A stretch of DNA of 64,000 nucleotides, taken from the NCBI GenBank assembly GCA_964019135.1, contig OZ025255.1, forward strand, positions 868,001 through 932,000, given 5' to 3'. Below, one piece after another: positions 1-11,600 of this stretch; position 1 is the first letter of the stretch; each line of letters opens with the position of its first letter. The translations under genes and the position numbers were made by a program. The DNA is from Arenicola marina. Lineage: Eukaryota; Annelida; Polychaeta; Arenicolidae. The notes below the pieces were generated by a model. The model had not been told where the DNA came from, ran no database searches, and saw nothing but the letters and a program-made list of their open reading frames with translations.

Positions 1-1622
1 TGCGTTTAGCACTTCACTCCTAAGTACAATAGTCACCTGCGGTCAGCACTTCACTCCTGAGGTGCAATAGTCACCTGCGGTTAGCACTTCACTTCGATGT
101 ACAATAGTCACCTGCGTTTAGCACTTCACTCCTAAGTACAATAGTCACCTGCGGTCAGCACTTCACTCCTGAGGTGCAATAGTCACCTGCGGTTAGCACT
201 TCACTTCGATGTACAATAGTCACCTGCGGTTAGCACTTCACTCCGAAGTGCAATAGTCACCTGCAGTTAGCACTTCACTCCGAGGTGCAATAGTCACCTG
301 CGGTTAGCACTTCACTCCGAAGTGCAATAGTCACCTGCAGTTAGCACTTCACTCCGAGGTACAATAGTCACCTGCGGTTAGCACTTCACTCCGAAGTGCA
401 ATAGTCACCTGCAGTTAGCACTTTACTTCGAGGTACAATAGTCACCTGCGGTTAGCACTTCACTCCGAGGTACAATAGTCACCTGCGGTTAGCACTTCAC
501 TCCGATGTACAATAGTCACCTGCAGTTAGCACTTCACTCCGAAGTGCAATAGTCACCTGCAGTTAGCACTTTACTTCGGGGTACAATAGTCACCTGCGGT
601 TAGCACTTCACTCCGAGGTACAATAGTCACCTGCGGTTAGCACTTCACTCCGATGTACAATAGTCACCTGCGGTTAGCACTTCACTCCGAAGTGCAATAG
701 TCACCTGCAGTTAGCACTTTACTCCGAAGTACAATAGTCACCTGCGGTTAGCACTTCACTCCGAGGTACAATAGTCACCTGCGGTTAGCACTTCACTCCG
801 AGGTACAATAGTCACCTGCGGTTAGCACTTCACTCCGAGGTACAATAGTCACCTGCGGTTAGCACTTCACTCCGAGGTACAATAGTCACCTGCGGTTAGC
901 ACTTCACTCCGAGGTGCAATAGTCACCTGCGGTTAGCACTTCACTCCGATGTACAATAGTCACCTGCGGTTAGCACTTTCCTCCGAAGTGCAACAGTCAC
1001 CTGCAGTTAGCACTTCACTCCGATGTAAAATAGTCACCTGCGGTTAGCACTTCACTCCGAGGTACAATAGTCACCTGCGGTTAGCACTTCACCCCGATGT
1101 ACAATAGTCACCTGCGGTTAGCACTTCACTCCGATGTACAATAGTCACCTGCGGTTAGCACTTCACTCCGAGGTGCAACAGTCACCTGCAGTTAGCACTT
1201 CACTCCGAGGTACAATAGTCACCTGCGGTTAGCACTTCACTCCGATGTACAATAGTCACCTGCGGTTAGCACTTCACTCCGATGTACAATAGTCACCTGC
1301 GGTTAGCATTTGCTCCGAGGTGCAATAGTCACCTGCGGTTAGCACTTCACTCCGATGTACAATAGTCACCTGCGGTTAGCACTTCACTCCGATGTAAAAT
1401 AGTCACCTGCGGTTAGCACTTCACTCCGAGGTACAATAGTCACCTGCGGTTAGCACTTCACTCCGATGCACAATAGTCACCTGCGGTTAGCACTTCACTC
1501 CGAGGTACAATAGTCACCTGCGGTTAGCACTTCACTCCGATGCACAATAGTCACCTGCGGTTAGCACTTCACTCCGAGGTACAATAGTCACCTGCGGTTA
1601 GCACTTCACTCCGAGGTGCAAT
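1..1622 (+). repeat. 37-bp minisatellite array in upstream intron
   Basis: About 43-44 head-to-tail units of 37 bases, of the form TGCGGTTAGC-ACTTCACTCC-GAGGTACAAT-AGTCACC. Variation clusters at GAGGTA/GATGTA/GAAGTG and GCGG/GCAG. The first three units (37, 38 and 37 bases) form a 112-base block that is repeated at once (1-112 and 113-224). The array runs in from before the window. In position it is the distal part of the intron preceding exon A. Each unit carries GT steps (CG|GTTAGC, AG|GTACAA) that could be donor copies. The upstream exon is not in the window, so exon origin cannot be shown here. Confidence 0.95.
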
Positions 1623-1913
1623 AATAATAAAATCGCCTGCGCTAAGTCCTTTCCTCAAAGGGTGCAATACAGTTACCGACATTAAGCACTTCACTCCAGG
1701 ATTACATTAAAGTTATTCATACAGCAATATTTACCACTTGAAACGTGTTGAGTGGAAATGATGTATTTAGGTTATTTGTGTACACAAATATAGTATGAAA
1801 TAAACACAAGGACTTTGTAACAACAACACAGTTAAACTCATGTGGGAAAGCGTGGCTTTCTTGTGTACTACGTCATCAAAATTACCCTTGCCAGTTGTAT
1901 ACTGTTTGATGTA
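1623..1913 (+). other. Intron tail: decayed repeat units then unique sequence
   Basis: From 1623 to about 1710 two badly decayed units of the 37-bp repeat are visible (a TAATAATAAAA insertion, then CGCCTGCGCTAAG and TTAAGCACTTCACTCC remnants). This is typical of an array edge that is no longer homogenised. After that the sequence is AT-rich and non-repetitive. It holds a perfect 18-base palindrome at 1773-1790 and an AATAAA at 1799-1804. No exon or RNA gene was seen. Confidence 0.8.
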
Positions 1914-1941
1914 TTGACGAGGTGTGCTTGCTTCCATTCAG
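1914..1941 (+). other. 3' splice site of exon A
   Basis: Branch-like TTGAC at 1914-1918, then the pyrimidine-rich TGCTTGCTTCCATTCAG ending at 1941. It fixes the start of exon A at 1942 in phase 2. The competing AG at 1920-1921 lacks a comparable tract. Confidence 0.75.
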
Positions 1942-2019
1942 TCCGCCGTGCTACAACATGTGGAAGAGGAGAAGTACCAAGAATGTCCCCTACCACCTCT
2001 TCCTCATCGGCGCCATCGG
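1942..2019 (+). CDS. SLC50A1: SWEET transporter exon A (end of TM1, loop, start of TM2)
   Basis: A 78-base internal exon: one base completing a codon, 25 full codons, then GG of a split Gly codon (phase 2 on both sides). It reads PPCYNMWKRRSTKNVPYH and then FLIGAIG. This is the SWEET signature at the TM1-TM2 border: the TM1 proline, the aromatic and basic cytoplasmic loop ending K-x-x-S-T, and the Pro-Tyr that opens TM2. The acceptor AG at 1940-1941 has a good pyrimidine tract. An AG at 1920-1921 would also stay in frame and add seven residues (VCLLPFS), but has a weak tract. An in-frame TGA at 1907-1909 sets the upstream limit. The donor is CGG|GTAGGC at 2020. Read-through meets an in-frame TAG at 2021-2023. 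The last 40 bases of this exon are repeated 71 more times in the next intron. Confidence 0.85.
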
Positions 2020-5000
2020 GTAGGCATTGACCGCTGACACAGCTCTAGTAGAATGTCCCCTACCACCTCTACCTCATCGGCGCCATCGGGTAGGCATTGA
2101 CCGCTGATACAGCTCTAGTAGAATGTCCCCTACCACCTCTTCCTCATCGGCGCCATCGGGTAGGCATTGACCGCTGATACAACCCTAGTAGAATGTCCCC
2201 TACCACCTCTACCTCATCGGCGCCATCGGGTAGGCATTGACCGCTGATACAGCTCTAGTAGAATGTCCCCTACCACCTCTACCTCATCGGCGCCATCGGG
2301 TAGGCATTGACCGCTGGTACAGCTCTAGTAGAATATCCCCTACCACCTCTTCCTCATCGGCGCCATCGGGTAGGCATTGACCGCTGATACAGCTCTAGTA
2401 GAATGTCCCCTACCACCTCTACCTCATCGGCGCCATCGGGTAGGCATTGACCGCTGATACAGTTCTAGTAGAATGTCCCCTACCACCTCTTCCTCATCGG
2501 CGCCATCGGGTAGGCATTGACCGCTGATACAGCCCTAGTAGAATGTCCCTTACCACCTCTACCTCATCGGCGCCATCGGGTAGGCATTGACCGCTGATAC
2601 AGCTCTAGTAGAATGTCCCCTACCACCTCTACCTCATCGGCGCCATCGGGTAGGCATTGACCGCTGATACAGCCCTAGTAGAATATCCCCTACCACCTCT
2701 TCCTCATCGGCGCCATCGGGTAGGCATTGACCGCTGATACAGCCCTAGTAGAATGTTCCCTAGCACCTCTTCCCCATCAGGGCCATCGGGTAGGCATTGA
2801 CCGCTGACACAACCCTAGTAGAATGTCCCCTACCACCTCTTCCTCATCGGCGCCATCGGGTAGGCATTGACCGCTGATACAGCCCAAGTAGAATGTCCCC
2901 TACCACCTCTTCCCCATCAGGGCCATCGGGTAGGTATTGACCGCTGACACAACCCTAGTAGAATGTCCCCTACCACCTCTTCCTCATCGGCGCCATCAGG
3001 TAGGCATTGACCGCTGACACAGCCCTAGTAGAATGTCCCCTACCACCTCTACCTCATCGGCGCCATCGGGTAGGCATTGACCGCTGACACGGCCCTAGTA
3101 GAATGTCCCCTACCACCTCTACCTCATCGGCGCCATCGGGTAGGCATTGACCGCTGACACGGCCCTAGTAGAATGTCCCCGACCACCTCTACCTCATCGG
3201 CGCCATCGGGTAGGCATTGACCGCTGACGCGGCCCTAGTAGAATGTCCCCTACCACCTCTACCTCATCGGCGCCATCGGGTAGGCATTGACCGCTGACAC
3301 AGCTCTAGTAGAATGTCCCCTACCACCTCTACCTCATCGGCGCCATCGGGTAGGCATTGACCGCTGACACAGCTTTAGTAGAATGTCCCCTACCACCTCT
3401 TCCTCATCGGCGCCATCGGGTAGGCATTGACCGCTGATACAGCCCTAGTAGAATGTCCCCTACCACCTCTACCTCATCGGCGCCATCGGGTAGGCATTGA
3501 CCGCTGATACAGCCCTAGTCGAATGTCCCCTACCACCTCTACCTCATCGGCGCCATCGGGTAGGCATTGACCGCTGACACAGCCCTAGTAGAATGTCCCC
3601 GACCACCTCTTCCTCATCGGCGCCATCGGGTAGGCATTGACCGCTGACACAACTCTAGTAGAATGTCCCCTACCACCTCTACCTCATCGGCGCCATCGGG
3701 TAGGCATTGACCGCTGACACAACCCTAGTCGAATGTCCCTTACCACCTCTTCCTCATCGGCGCCATCGGGTAGGCATTGACCGCTGACACAGCTCTAGTA
3801 GAATGTCCCTTACCACCTCTTCCTCATCGGCGCCATCGGGTAGGCATTGACCGCTGACACAACCCTAGTCGAATGTCCCCTACCACCTCTTCCTCATCGG
3901 CGCCATCGGGTAGGCATTGACCGCTGACACGGCCCTAGTAGAATGTCCCCTAGCACCTCTACCTCATCGGCGCCATCGGGTAGGCATTGACCGCTGATAC
4001 AGCCCTAGTAGAATGTCCCCTACCACCTCTTCCCCATCGGCGCCATCGGGTAGGCATTGACCGCTGACACGGCCCTAGTAGAATGTCCCCTAGCACCTCT
4101 ACCTTATCGGCGCCATCGGGTAGGCATTGACCGCTGATACAGCCCTAGTAGAATATCCCCTACCACCTCTTCCCCATCGGCGCCATCGGGTAGGCATTGA
4201 CCGCTGACACAGCCCTAGTAGAATGTCCCCTAGCACCTCTACCTCATCGGCGCCATCGGGTAGGCATTGACCGCTGACACAACCCTAGTAGAATGTCCCC
4301 TACCACCTCTACCTCATCGGCGCCATCGGGTAGGCATTGACCGCTGATACAGCCCTAGTAGAATGTCCCATACCACCTCTTCCTTATCGGCGCCATCGGG
4401 TAGGCATTGACCGCTGACACGGCCCTAGTAGAATGTCCCCTACCACCTCTTCCCCATCAGGGCCATCGGGTAGGCATTGACCGCTGACACAACCCTAGTA
4501 GAATGTCCCCTACCACCTCTTCCTCATCGGCGCCATCGGGTAGGCATTGACCGCTGATACAGCCCAAGTAGAATGTCCCCTACCACCTCTTCCCCATCAG
4601 GGCCATCGGGTAGGCATTGACCGCTGATACAGCCCTAGTAGAATGTCCCCTACCACCTCTTCCCCATCAGGGCCATCGGGTAGGCATTGACCGCTGATAC
4701 AGCCCTAGTAGAATGTCCCCTACCACCTCTTCCTCGTCGGCGCCATCGGGTAGGCATTGACCGCTGACACAACCCTAGTAGAATGTCCCCTACCACCTCT
4801 TCCTCATCGGCGCCATCGGGTAGGCATTGACCGCTGATACAGCCCTAGTAGAATGTCCCCTACCACCTCTTCCTCATCGGCGCCATCAGGTAGGCATTGA
4901 CCGCTGACACAACCCTAGTAGAATGTCCCCTACAACCTCTACCTCATCGGCGCCATCAGGTAGGCATTGACCGCTGACACAGCCCTAGTAGAATGTCCCC

Positions 5001-7005
5001 TACCACCTCTTCCTCATCAGGGCCATCGGGTAGGCATTGACCGCTGATACAGCCCTAGTAGAATGTCCCCTACCACCTCTACCTCATCGGCGCCATCAGG
5101 TAGGCATTGACCGCTGATACAGCCCTAGTGGAATGTCCCCTACCATCTCTTCCTCATCGGCGCCATCGGGTAGGCATTGACCGCTGACACAACCCTAGTA
5201 GAATGTCCCCTCCCACCTCTTCCCCATCAGGGCCATCGGGTAGGCATTGACCGCTGATACAGCCCTAGTAGAATGTCCCCTACCACCTCTACCTCATCGG
5301 CGCCATCAGGTAGGCATTGACCGCTGATACAGCCCTAGTAGAATGTCCCCTACCACCTCTACCTCATCGGCGCCATCGGGTAGGCATTGACCGCTGACAC
5401 GGCCCTAGTAGAATGTCCCCTACCACCTCTACCTCATCGGCGCCATCGGGTAGGCATTGACTGCTGACGCAGCTCTAGTAGAATGTCCCCTACCACCTCT
5501 ACCTCATCGGCGCCATCGGGTAGGCATTGACCGCTGACACAACCCTAGTAGAATGTCCCCTACCACCTCTACCTCATCGGCGCCATCGGGTAGGCGTTGA
5601 CCGCTGACACGGCCCAAGTAGAATGTCCCCTACCACCTCTTCCCCATCAGGGCCATCGGGTAGGCATTGGCCACTGACACAGCCCTAGTAGAATGTCCCC
5701 TACCACCTCTTCCCCATCAGGGCCATCGGGTAGGCATTGACCACTGACATAACCCTAGTAGAATGTCCCCTAACACCTCTTCCTCATCGGCGCCATCGGG
5801 TAGACATTGACCGCTGACACAGCTCTAGTAGAATGTCCCCTACCACCTCTACCTCATCGGCGCCATCGGGTAGGCATTGACCGCTGGCACAACCCTAGTA
5901 GAATGTCCCCTACCACCTCTTCTTCATCGGCGCCATCGGGTAGGCATTGACCGCTGACACAGCTCTAGTAGAATGTCCCCGACCGCCTCTTCCCCATCGG
6001 CGCCATCGGGTAGGCGTTGACCGCTGACACGGCCCTAGTAGAATGTCCCCTACCACCTCTTCCCCATCGGCGCCATCGGGTAGGCATTGACCGCTGACAC
6101 AGCCCTAGTAGAATGTCCCCGACCACCTCTACCTCATCGGCGCCATCGGGTAGGCATTGACCACTGACACAGCCCTAGTAGAATATCCCCGACCACCTCT
6201 ACCTCATCGGCGCCATCGGGTAGGCATTGACCGCTGACACAGCCCTAGTAGAATGTCCCCTACCACCTCTTCCTCATCGGCGCCATCGGGTAGGCATTGA
6301 CCGCTGACACAGCCCTAGTAGAATGTCCCCTACCACCTCTTCCTCATCGGCGCCATCGGGTAGGCATTGACCGCTGACACAGCTCTAGTAGAATGTCCCC
6401 GACCACCTCTTCCCCATCGGCGCCATCGGGTAGGCGTTGACCGCTGACACGGCCCTAGTAGAATGTCCCCTACCACCTCTTCCCCATCAGGGCCATCGGG
6501 TAGGCATTGACCGCTGACACAGCCCTAGTAGAATGTCCCCGACCACCTCTACCTCATCGGCGCCATCGGGTAGGCATTGACCACTGACACAGCCCTAGTA
6601 GAATATCCCCGACCACCTCTACCTCATCGGCGCCATCGGGTAGGCATTGACCGCTGACACAGCCCTAGTAGAATGTCCCCTACCACCTCTACCTCATCGG
6701 CGCCATCGGGTAGGCATTGACCAATGACACAGCCCTAGTAGAATGTCCCCTACCACCTCTACCTCATCGGCGCCATTGGGTAGGCATTGACCACTGACAC
6801 AGCCCTAGTAGAATGTCCCCGACCACCTCTTCCCCATCAGGGCCATCGGGTAGGCATTGACCGCTGATACAGCCCTAGTAGAATGTCCCCGACCACCTCT
6901 ACCTCATCGGCGCCATCGGGTAGGCATTGACCACTGACACAGCCCTAGTAGAATGTCCCCGACCACCTCTTCCCCATCAGGGCCATCGGGTAGGCATTGA
7001 CCGCT
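1980..7005 (+). repeat. 70-bp array seeded on exon A and its splice donor (72 units)
   Basis: Seventy-two units. The marker GAATGT starts at 1981 in the exon and at 6951 in the last unit, exactly 71 x 70 bases, so there is no net length change. Each unit has about 40 bases copied from the end of exon A (from AGAATGTCC to GCCATCGG), the donor GTAGGC and a further 24 intronic bases (ATTGACCGCTGACAC, then a variable CAGCCCTAGT). Common variants are TTCC/TACC, CATCGGC/CATCAGG and GATAC/GACAC; they recur in blocks, suggesting multi-unit duplication. The first unit overlaps exon A, so the array begins inside coding sequence. It fills almost all of the 5.1-kb intron. Confidence 0.96.
2020..2025 (+). 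other. 5' splice site of exon A (GTAGGC)
   Basis: CGG|GTAGGC. It is chosen because it leaves phase 2, matching exon B, and because the next codon in frame is TAG. The same hexamer recurs every 70 bases through the following array. Confidence 0.85.
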
Positions 7006-7115
7006 GTTAAAGTGGAAATGGGTTGGAAAAATGCATTGATTACGTCTAAAACTATCGGAAAAGAGTGTACCCCCCCCCCCCAAATTGACATTTTCTGGGA
7101 ACGCCCCAGGTCAAT
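7006..7115 (+). other. Unique intron tail with 12-base C run
   Basis: Non-repeated sequence between the end of the 70-bp array and the exon B branch region. It holds a run of 12 C at 7070-7081 and an AATGCATT palindrome. No coding or RNA feature was seen. Confidence 0.8.
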
Positions 7116-7150
7116 CTTAACTGAAATGTGTTTCTTGTTTTCATTTTAAG
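7116..7150 (+). other. 3' splice site of exon B
   Basis: Branch-like CTTAAC at 7116-7121 (A 30 bases before the junction), then the T-rich TTTCTTGTTTTCATTTTAAG ending at 7150. Reading frame continuity from exon A confirms the junction. Confidence 0.9.
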
Positions 7151-7274
7151 ATGCATTGGTAACCTGCACTACAGTGTTCTGCTTGGGAACGGGACGCTGA
7201 TGTTCCTCAACAGCTTTGGAAGTCTGCTCCTCATCAGCTACACACTGCTCTACCTGCTGGTCGCCACGCCAAAG
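7151..7274 (+). CDS. SLC50A1: SWEET transporter exon B (TM2 and TM3)
   Basis: A 124-base internal exon: one base completing the Gly codon begun in exon A, then 41 codons ending exactly on AAG. It begins CIGNLHYSVLLGNGTLMF and includes LNSFG and YTLLYLLVATPK. This gives the rest of TM2, the short G-N-G turn and all of TM3. The Asn of LNSFG sits where SWEETs carry the conserved TM3 asparagine that lines the sugar site (known for the family; assigned here by spacing). The human protein has GDG, then VNTVG and a Y-x-L-x-Y end to TM3, in the same places. Acceptor is TTTTAAG with a branch-like CTTAAC 30 bases upstream; donor is AAG|GTCAGC. The last 37 bases of this exon plus the donor form the unit of the roughly 930-copy array that follows. 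Reading on past the donor stays open to a TGA at 9126. Confidence 0.93.
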
Positions 7275-7280
7275 GTCAGC
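7275..7280 (+). other. 5' splice site of exon B (GTCAGC)
   Basis: AAG|GTCAGC. It is the first of roughly 930 near-identical copies. It is chosen as the real donor because SWEET homology stops here and phase 0 fits exon C. Confidence 0.85.
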
Positions 7281-7350
7281 CAATCACCCACCCCTACACA
7301 CTGCTCTACCTGCTGGTCGCCACGCCAAAGGTCAGCCAGTCCTCCATCCC

Positions 7351-8676
7351 TACACACTGCTCTACCTGCTGGTCGCCACGCCAAAGGTCAGCCAATCCTC
7401 CACCCCTACACACTGCACTACCTGCTGGTCGCCACGCCAAAGGTCAGCCAATCCTCTACCCCTACACACTGCTCTACCTGCTGGTCGCCACGCCAAAGGT
7501 CAGCCAGTCCTCACCTACACACTGCTCTACCTGCTGGTCGCCACGCCAAAGGTCAGCCAGTCCTCCACCCCTACACACTGCTCTACCTGCTGGTCGCCAC
7601 GCCAAAGGTCAGCCAGTCCTCACCTACACACTGCTGTACCTGCTGGTCGCCACGCCAAAGGTCAGCCAGTCCTCCACCCCTACACACTGCTCTGCCTGCT
7701 GGTCGCCACGCCAAAGGTCAGCCAGTCCTCCACCCCTACACACTGCTCTACCTGCTGGTCGCCACGCCAAAGGTCAGCCAATCCTCACCTACACACTGCT
7801 CTACCTGCTGGTCGCCACGCCAAAGGTCAGCCAATCCTCCACCCCTACACACTGCTCTACCTGCCGGTCGCCACGCCAAAGGTCAGCCAATCATCGACCC
7901 CTACACATTGCTCTACCTGCTGGTCGCTACGCCAAAGGTCAGCCAATCCTCCACCCCTACACACTGCTGTACCTGCTGGTCGCCACGCCAAAGGTCAGCC
8001 AATCCTCCACCCCTACACACTGCTCTACCTGCTGGTCGCCACGCCAAAGGTCAGCCAATCCTCCACCCCTACACACTGCACTACCTGCTGGTCGCCACGC
8101 CAAAGGTCAGCCAATCCTCTACCCCTACACACTGCTCTACCTGCTGGTCGCCACGCCAAAGGTCAGCCAGTCCTCACCTACACACTGCTCTACCTGCTGG
8201 TCGCCACGCCAAAGGTCAGCCAGTCCTCCACCCCTACACACTGCTCTACCTGCTGGTCGCCACGCCAAAGGTCAGCCAGTCCTCACCTACACACTGCTGT
8301 ACCTGCTGGTCGCCACGCCAAAGGTCAGCCAGTCCTCCACCCCTACACACTGCTCTACCTGCTGGTCGCCACGCCAAAGGTCAGCCAGTCCTCCACCCCT
8401 ACACACTGCTCTACCTGCTGGTCGCCACGCCAAAGGTCAGCCAATCCTCACCTACACACTGCTCTACCTGCTGGTCGCCACGCCAAAGGTCAGCCAATCC
8501 TCCACCCCTACACACTGCTCTACCTGCCGGTCGCCACGCCAAAGGTCAGCCAATCATCGACCCCTACACACTGCTCTACCTGCTGGTCGCTACGCCAAAG
8601 GTCAGCCAATCCTCCACCCCTACACACTGCTGTACCTGCTGGTCGCCACGCCAAAGGTCAGCCAATCCTCCACCCC
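7351..8676 (+). repeat. 663-bp tandem duplication inside the exon B array
   Basis: Copies 7351-8013 and 8014-8676. Rare markers recur at the same offset: CACTGCACTA at 7411 and 8074, and TCATCGACCC at 7891 and 8554. Twelve units were duplicated as a block. Confidence 0.85.
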
Positions 8677-11600
8677 TACACACTGCTCTACCTGCTGGTC
8701 GCCACGCCAAAGGTCAGCCAATCCTCACCTACACACTGCTCTACCTGCTGGTCGCCACGCCAAAAGTCAGCCAATCCCCCACCCCTACACACTGCTCTAC
8801 CTGCTGGTCGCCACGCCAAAGGTCAGCCAGTCCTCCACCCCTACACACTGCTCTACCTGCTGGTCGCCACCCCAAAGGTCAGCCAATCCTCCACCCCTAC
8901 ACACTGTTCTACCTGCTGGTCGCCACGCCAAAAGTCAGCCAGTCCTCCACGCCTACACACTGCTCTACCTGCTGGTCCCCACCCCAAAGGTCAGCCAATC
9001 CTCCACCCCTACACACTGTTCTACCTGCTGGTCGCCACGCCAAAGGTCAGCCAATCCTCCACGCCTACACACTGCTCTACCTGCTGGTCGCCACGCCAAA
9101 GGTCAGCCAATCCTCACCTGCACACTGATCTACCTGCTGTTCGCCACGCCAAAGGTCAGCCAATCCTCACCTACACACTGCTCTACCTGCTGGTCGCCAC
9201 GCCAAAGGTCAGCCAATCCTAGACCCCTACACACTGCTCTACCTGCTGGTCGCCACGCCAAAGGTCAGCCAATCCTCCACCCCTACACACTGCTCTACCT
9301 GCTGGTCGCCACGCCAAAGGTCAGCCAGTCCTCACCTACACACTGCTCTACCTGCTGGTCGCCACGCCAAAGGTCAGCCAGTCCTCCACCCCTACACACT
9401 GCTCTACCTGCTGGTCGCCACGCCAAAGGTCAGCCAGTCCTCCACCCCTACACACTGCTCTACCTGCTGGTCGCCACGCCAAAGGTCAGCCAGTCCTCAC
9501 CTACACACTGCTCTACCTGCTGGTCGCCACGCCAAAGGTCAGCCAGTCCTCCACCCCTACACACTGCTCTACCTGCTGGTCGCCACGCCAAAGGTCAGCC
9601 AATCCTCCACCCCTACACACTGCTCTACCTGCTGGTCGCCACGCCAAAGGTCAGCCAGTCCTCCACCCCTACACACTGCTCTACCTGCTCGTCGCCACGC
9701 CAAAGGTCAGCCAGTCCTCCACCCCTACACACTGCTCTACCTGCTGGTCGCCACGCCAAAGGTCAGCCAGTCCTCACCTACACACTGCTCTACCTGCTGG
9801 TCGCCACGCCAAAGGTCAGCCAGTCCTCCACCCCTACACACTGCCCTACCTGCTGGTCGCCACGCCAAAGGTCAGCCAGTCCTCCACCCCTACACACTGC
9901 TCTACCTGCTGGTCGCCACGCCAAAGGTCAGCCAGTCCTCACCTACACACTGCTCTACCTGCTGGTCGCCACGCCAAAGGTCAGCCAGTCCTCACCTACA
10001 CACTGCTCTACCTGCTGGTCGCCACGCCAAAGGTCAGCCAGTCCTCACCTACACACTGCTCTACCTGCTGGTCGCCACGCCAAAGGTCAGCCAGTCCTCC
10101 ACCCCTACACACTGCTCTACTTGCTGGTCGCCACGCCAAAGGTCAGCCAATCCTCCACCCCTACACACTGCTCTACCTGCTGGTCGCCACGCCAAAGGTC
10201 AGCCAGTCCTCACCTACACACTGCCCTACCTGCTGGTCGCCACGCCAAAGGTCAACCAATCCTCCACCCCTACACACTGCTCTACCTGCTGGTCGCCACG
10301 CCAAAGGTCAGCCAATCCTCCACCCCTACACACTGCTCTACCTGCTGGTCGCCACGCCAAAGGTCAGCCAGTCCTCACCTACACACTGTTATACCTGCTG
10401 GTCGCCACGCCAAAGGTCAGCCAATCCTCTACCCCTACACACTGCTCTACCTGCTGGTCGCCACGCCAAAGGTCAGCCAGTCCTCACCTACTCACTGTTA
10501 TACCTGCTGGTCGCCACACCAAAGGTCAGCCAGTCCTCCACCCCTACACACTGCTCTACCTGCTGGTCGCCACGCCAAAGGTCAGCCAGTCCTCACCCAC
10601 ACACTGCTCTACCTGCTGGTCGCCACGCCAAAGGTCAGCCAGTCCTCCACCCCTACACACTGCTCTACCTGCTGGTCGCCGCGCCAAAGGTCAGCCAGTC
10701 CTCCACCCCTACACACTGCTCTACCTGCTGGTCGCCACGCCAAAGGTCAGCCAATCCTCACCTACACACTGCTCTACCTGCTGGTCGCCACGCCAAAGGT
10801 CAGCCAATCCTCCACCCCTACACACTGCTCTACCTGCAGGTCGCCACGCCAAAGGTCAGCCAATCCTCCACCCCTACACACTGCTCTACCTGCTGGTCGC
10901 CACGCCAAAGGTCAGCCAATCCTCCACCCCTACACACTGCTGTACCTGCTGGTCGCCACGCCAAAGGTCAGCCAATCCTCCACCCCTACACATTGCTCTA
11001 CCTGCTGGTCTCCACGCCAAAGGTCAGCCAATCCTCCACCCCTACACACTGCTCTACCTGCTGGTCGCCACGCCAAAGGTCAGCCAATCCTCACCTACAC
11101 ACTGCTCTACCTGCTGGTCGCCACGCCAAAGGTCAGCCAATCCTCCACCCCTACACACTGCTGTACCTGCTGGTCGCCACGCCAAAGGTCAGCCAATCCT
11201 CCACCCCTACACACTGCTCTACCTGCTGGTCGCCACGCCAAAGGTCAGCCAATCCTCCACCCCTACACACTGCTCTACCTGCTGGTCGCCACGCCAAAGG
11301 TCAGCCAATCCTCCACCCCTACACACTGCTCTACCTGCTGGTCGCCACGCCAAAGGTCAGCCAATCCTCACCTACACACTGCTCTACCTGCTGGTCGCCA
11401 CGCCAAAAGTCAGCCAATCCCCCACCCCTACACACTGCTCTACCTGCTGGTCGCCACGCCAAAGGTCAGCCAGTCCTCCACCCCTACACACTGCTCTACC
11501 TGCTGGTCGCCACCCCAAAGGTCAGCCAATCCTCCACCCCTACACACTGTTCTACCTGCTGGTCGCCACGCCAAAAGTCAGCCAGTCCTCCACGCCTACA

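Noticed and set aside
1799-1804. AATAAA as a poly(A) signal of an upstream gene
   Set aside because: It lies in the intron tail between the 37-bp array and exon A, with no gene end upstream in the window.
1842-2030. 62-codon open frame ending TTSSSSAPSGRH
   Set aside because: It overlaps exon A in a different frame; the SWEET frame and matching splice phases explain the region.
7128-9128. 666-codon open frame starting at 7128
   Set aside because: Its ATG lies in the pyrimidine tract of the exon B acceptor. Only 7151-7274 matches SWEET; the rest is intron array.
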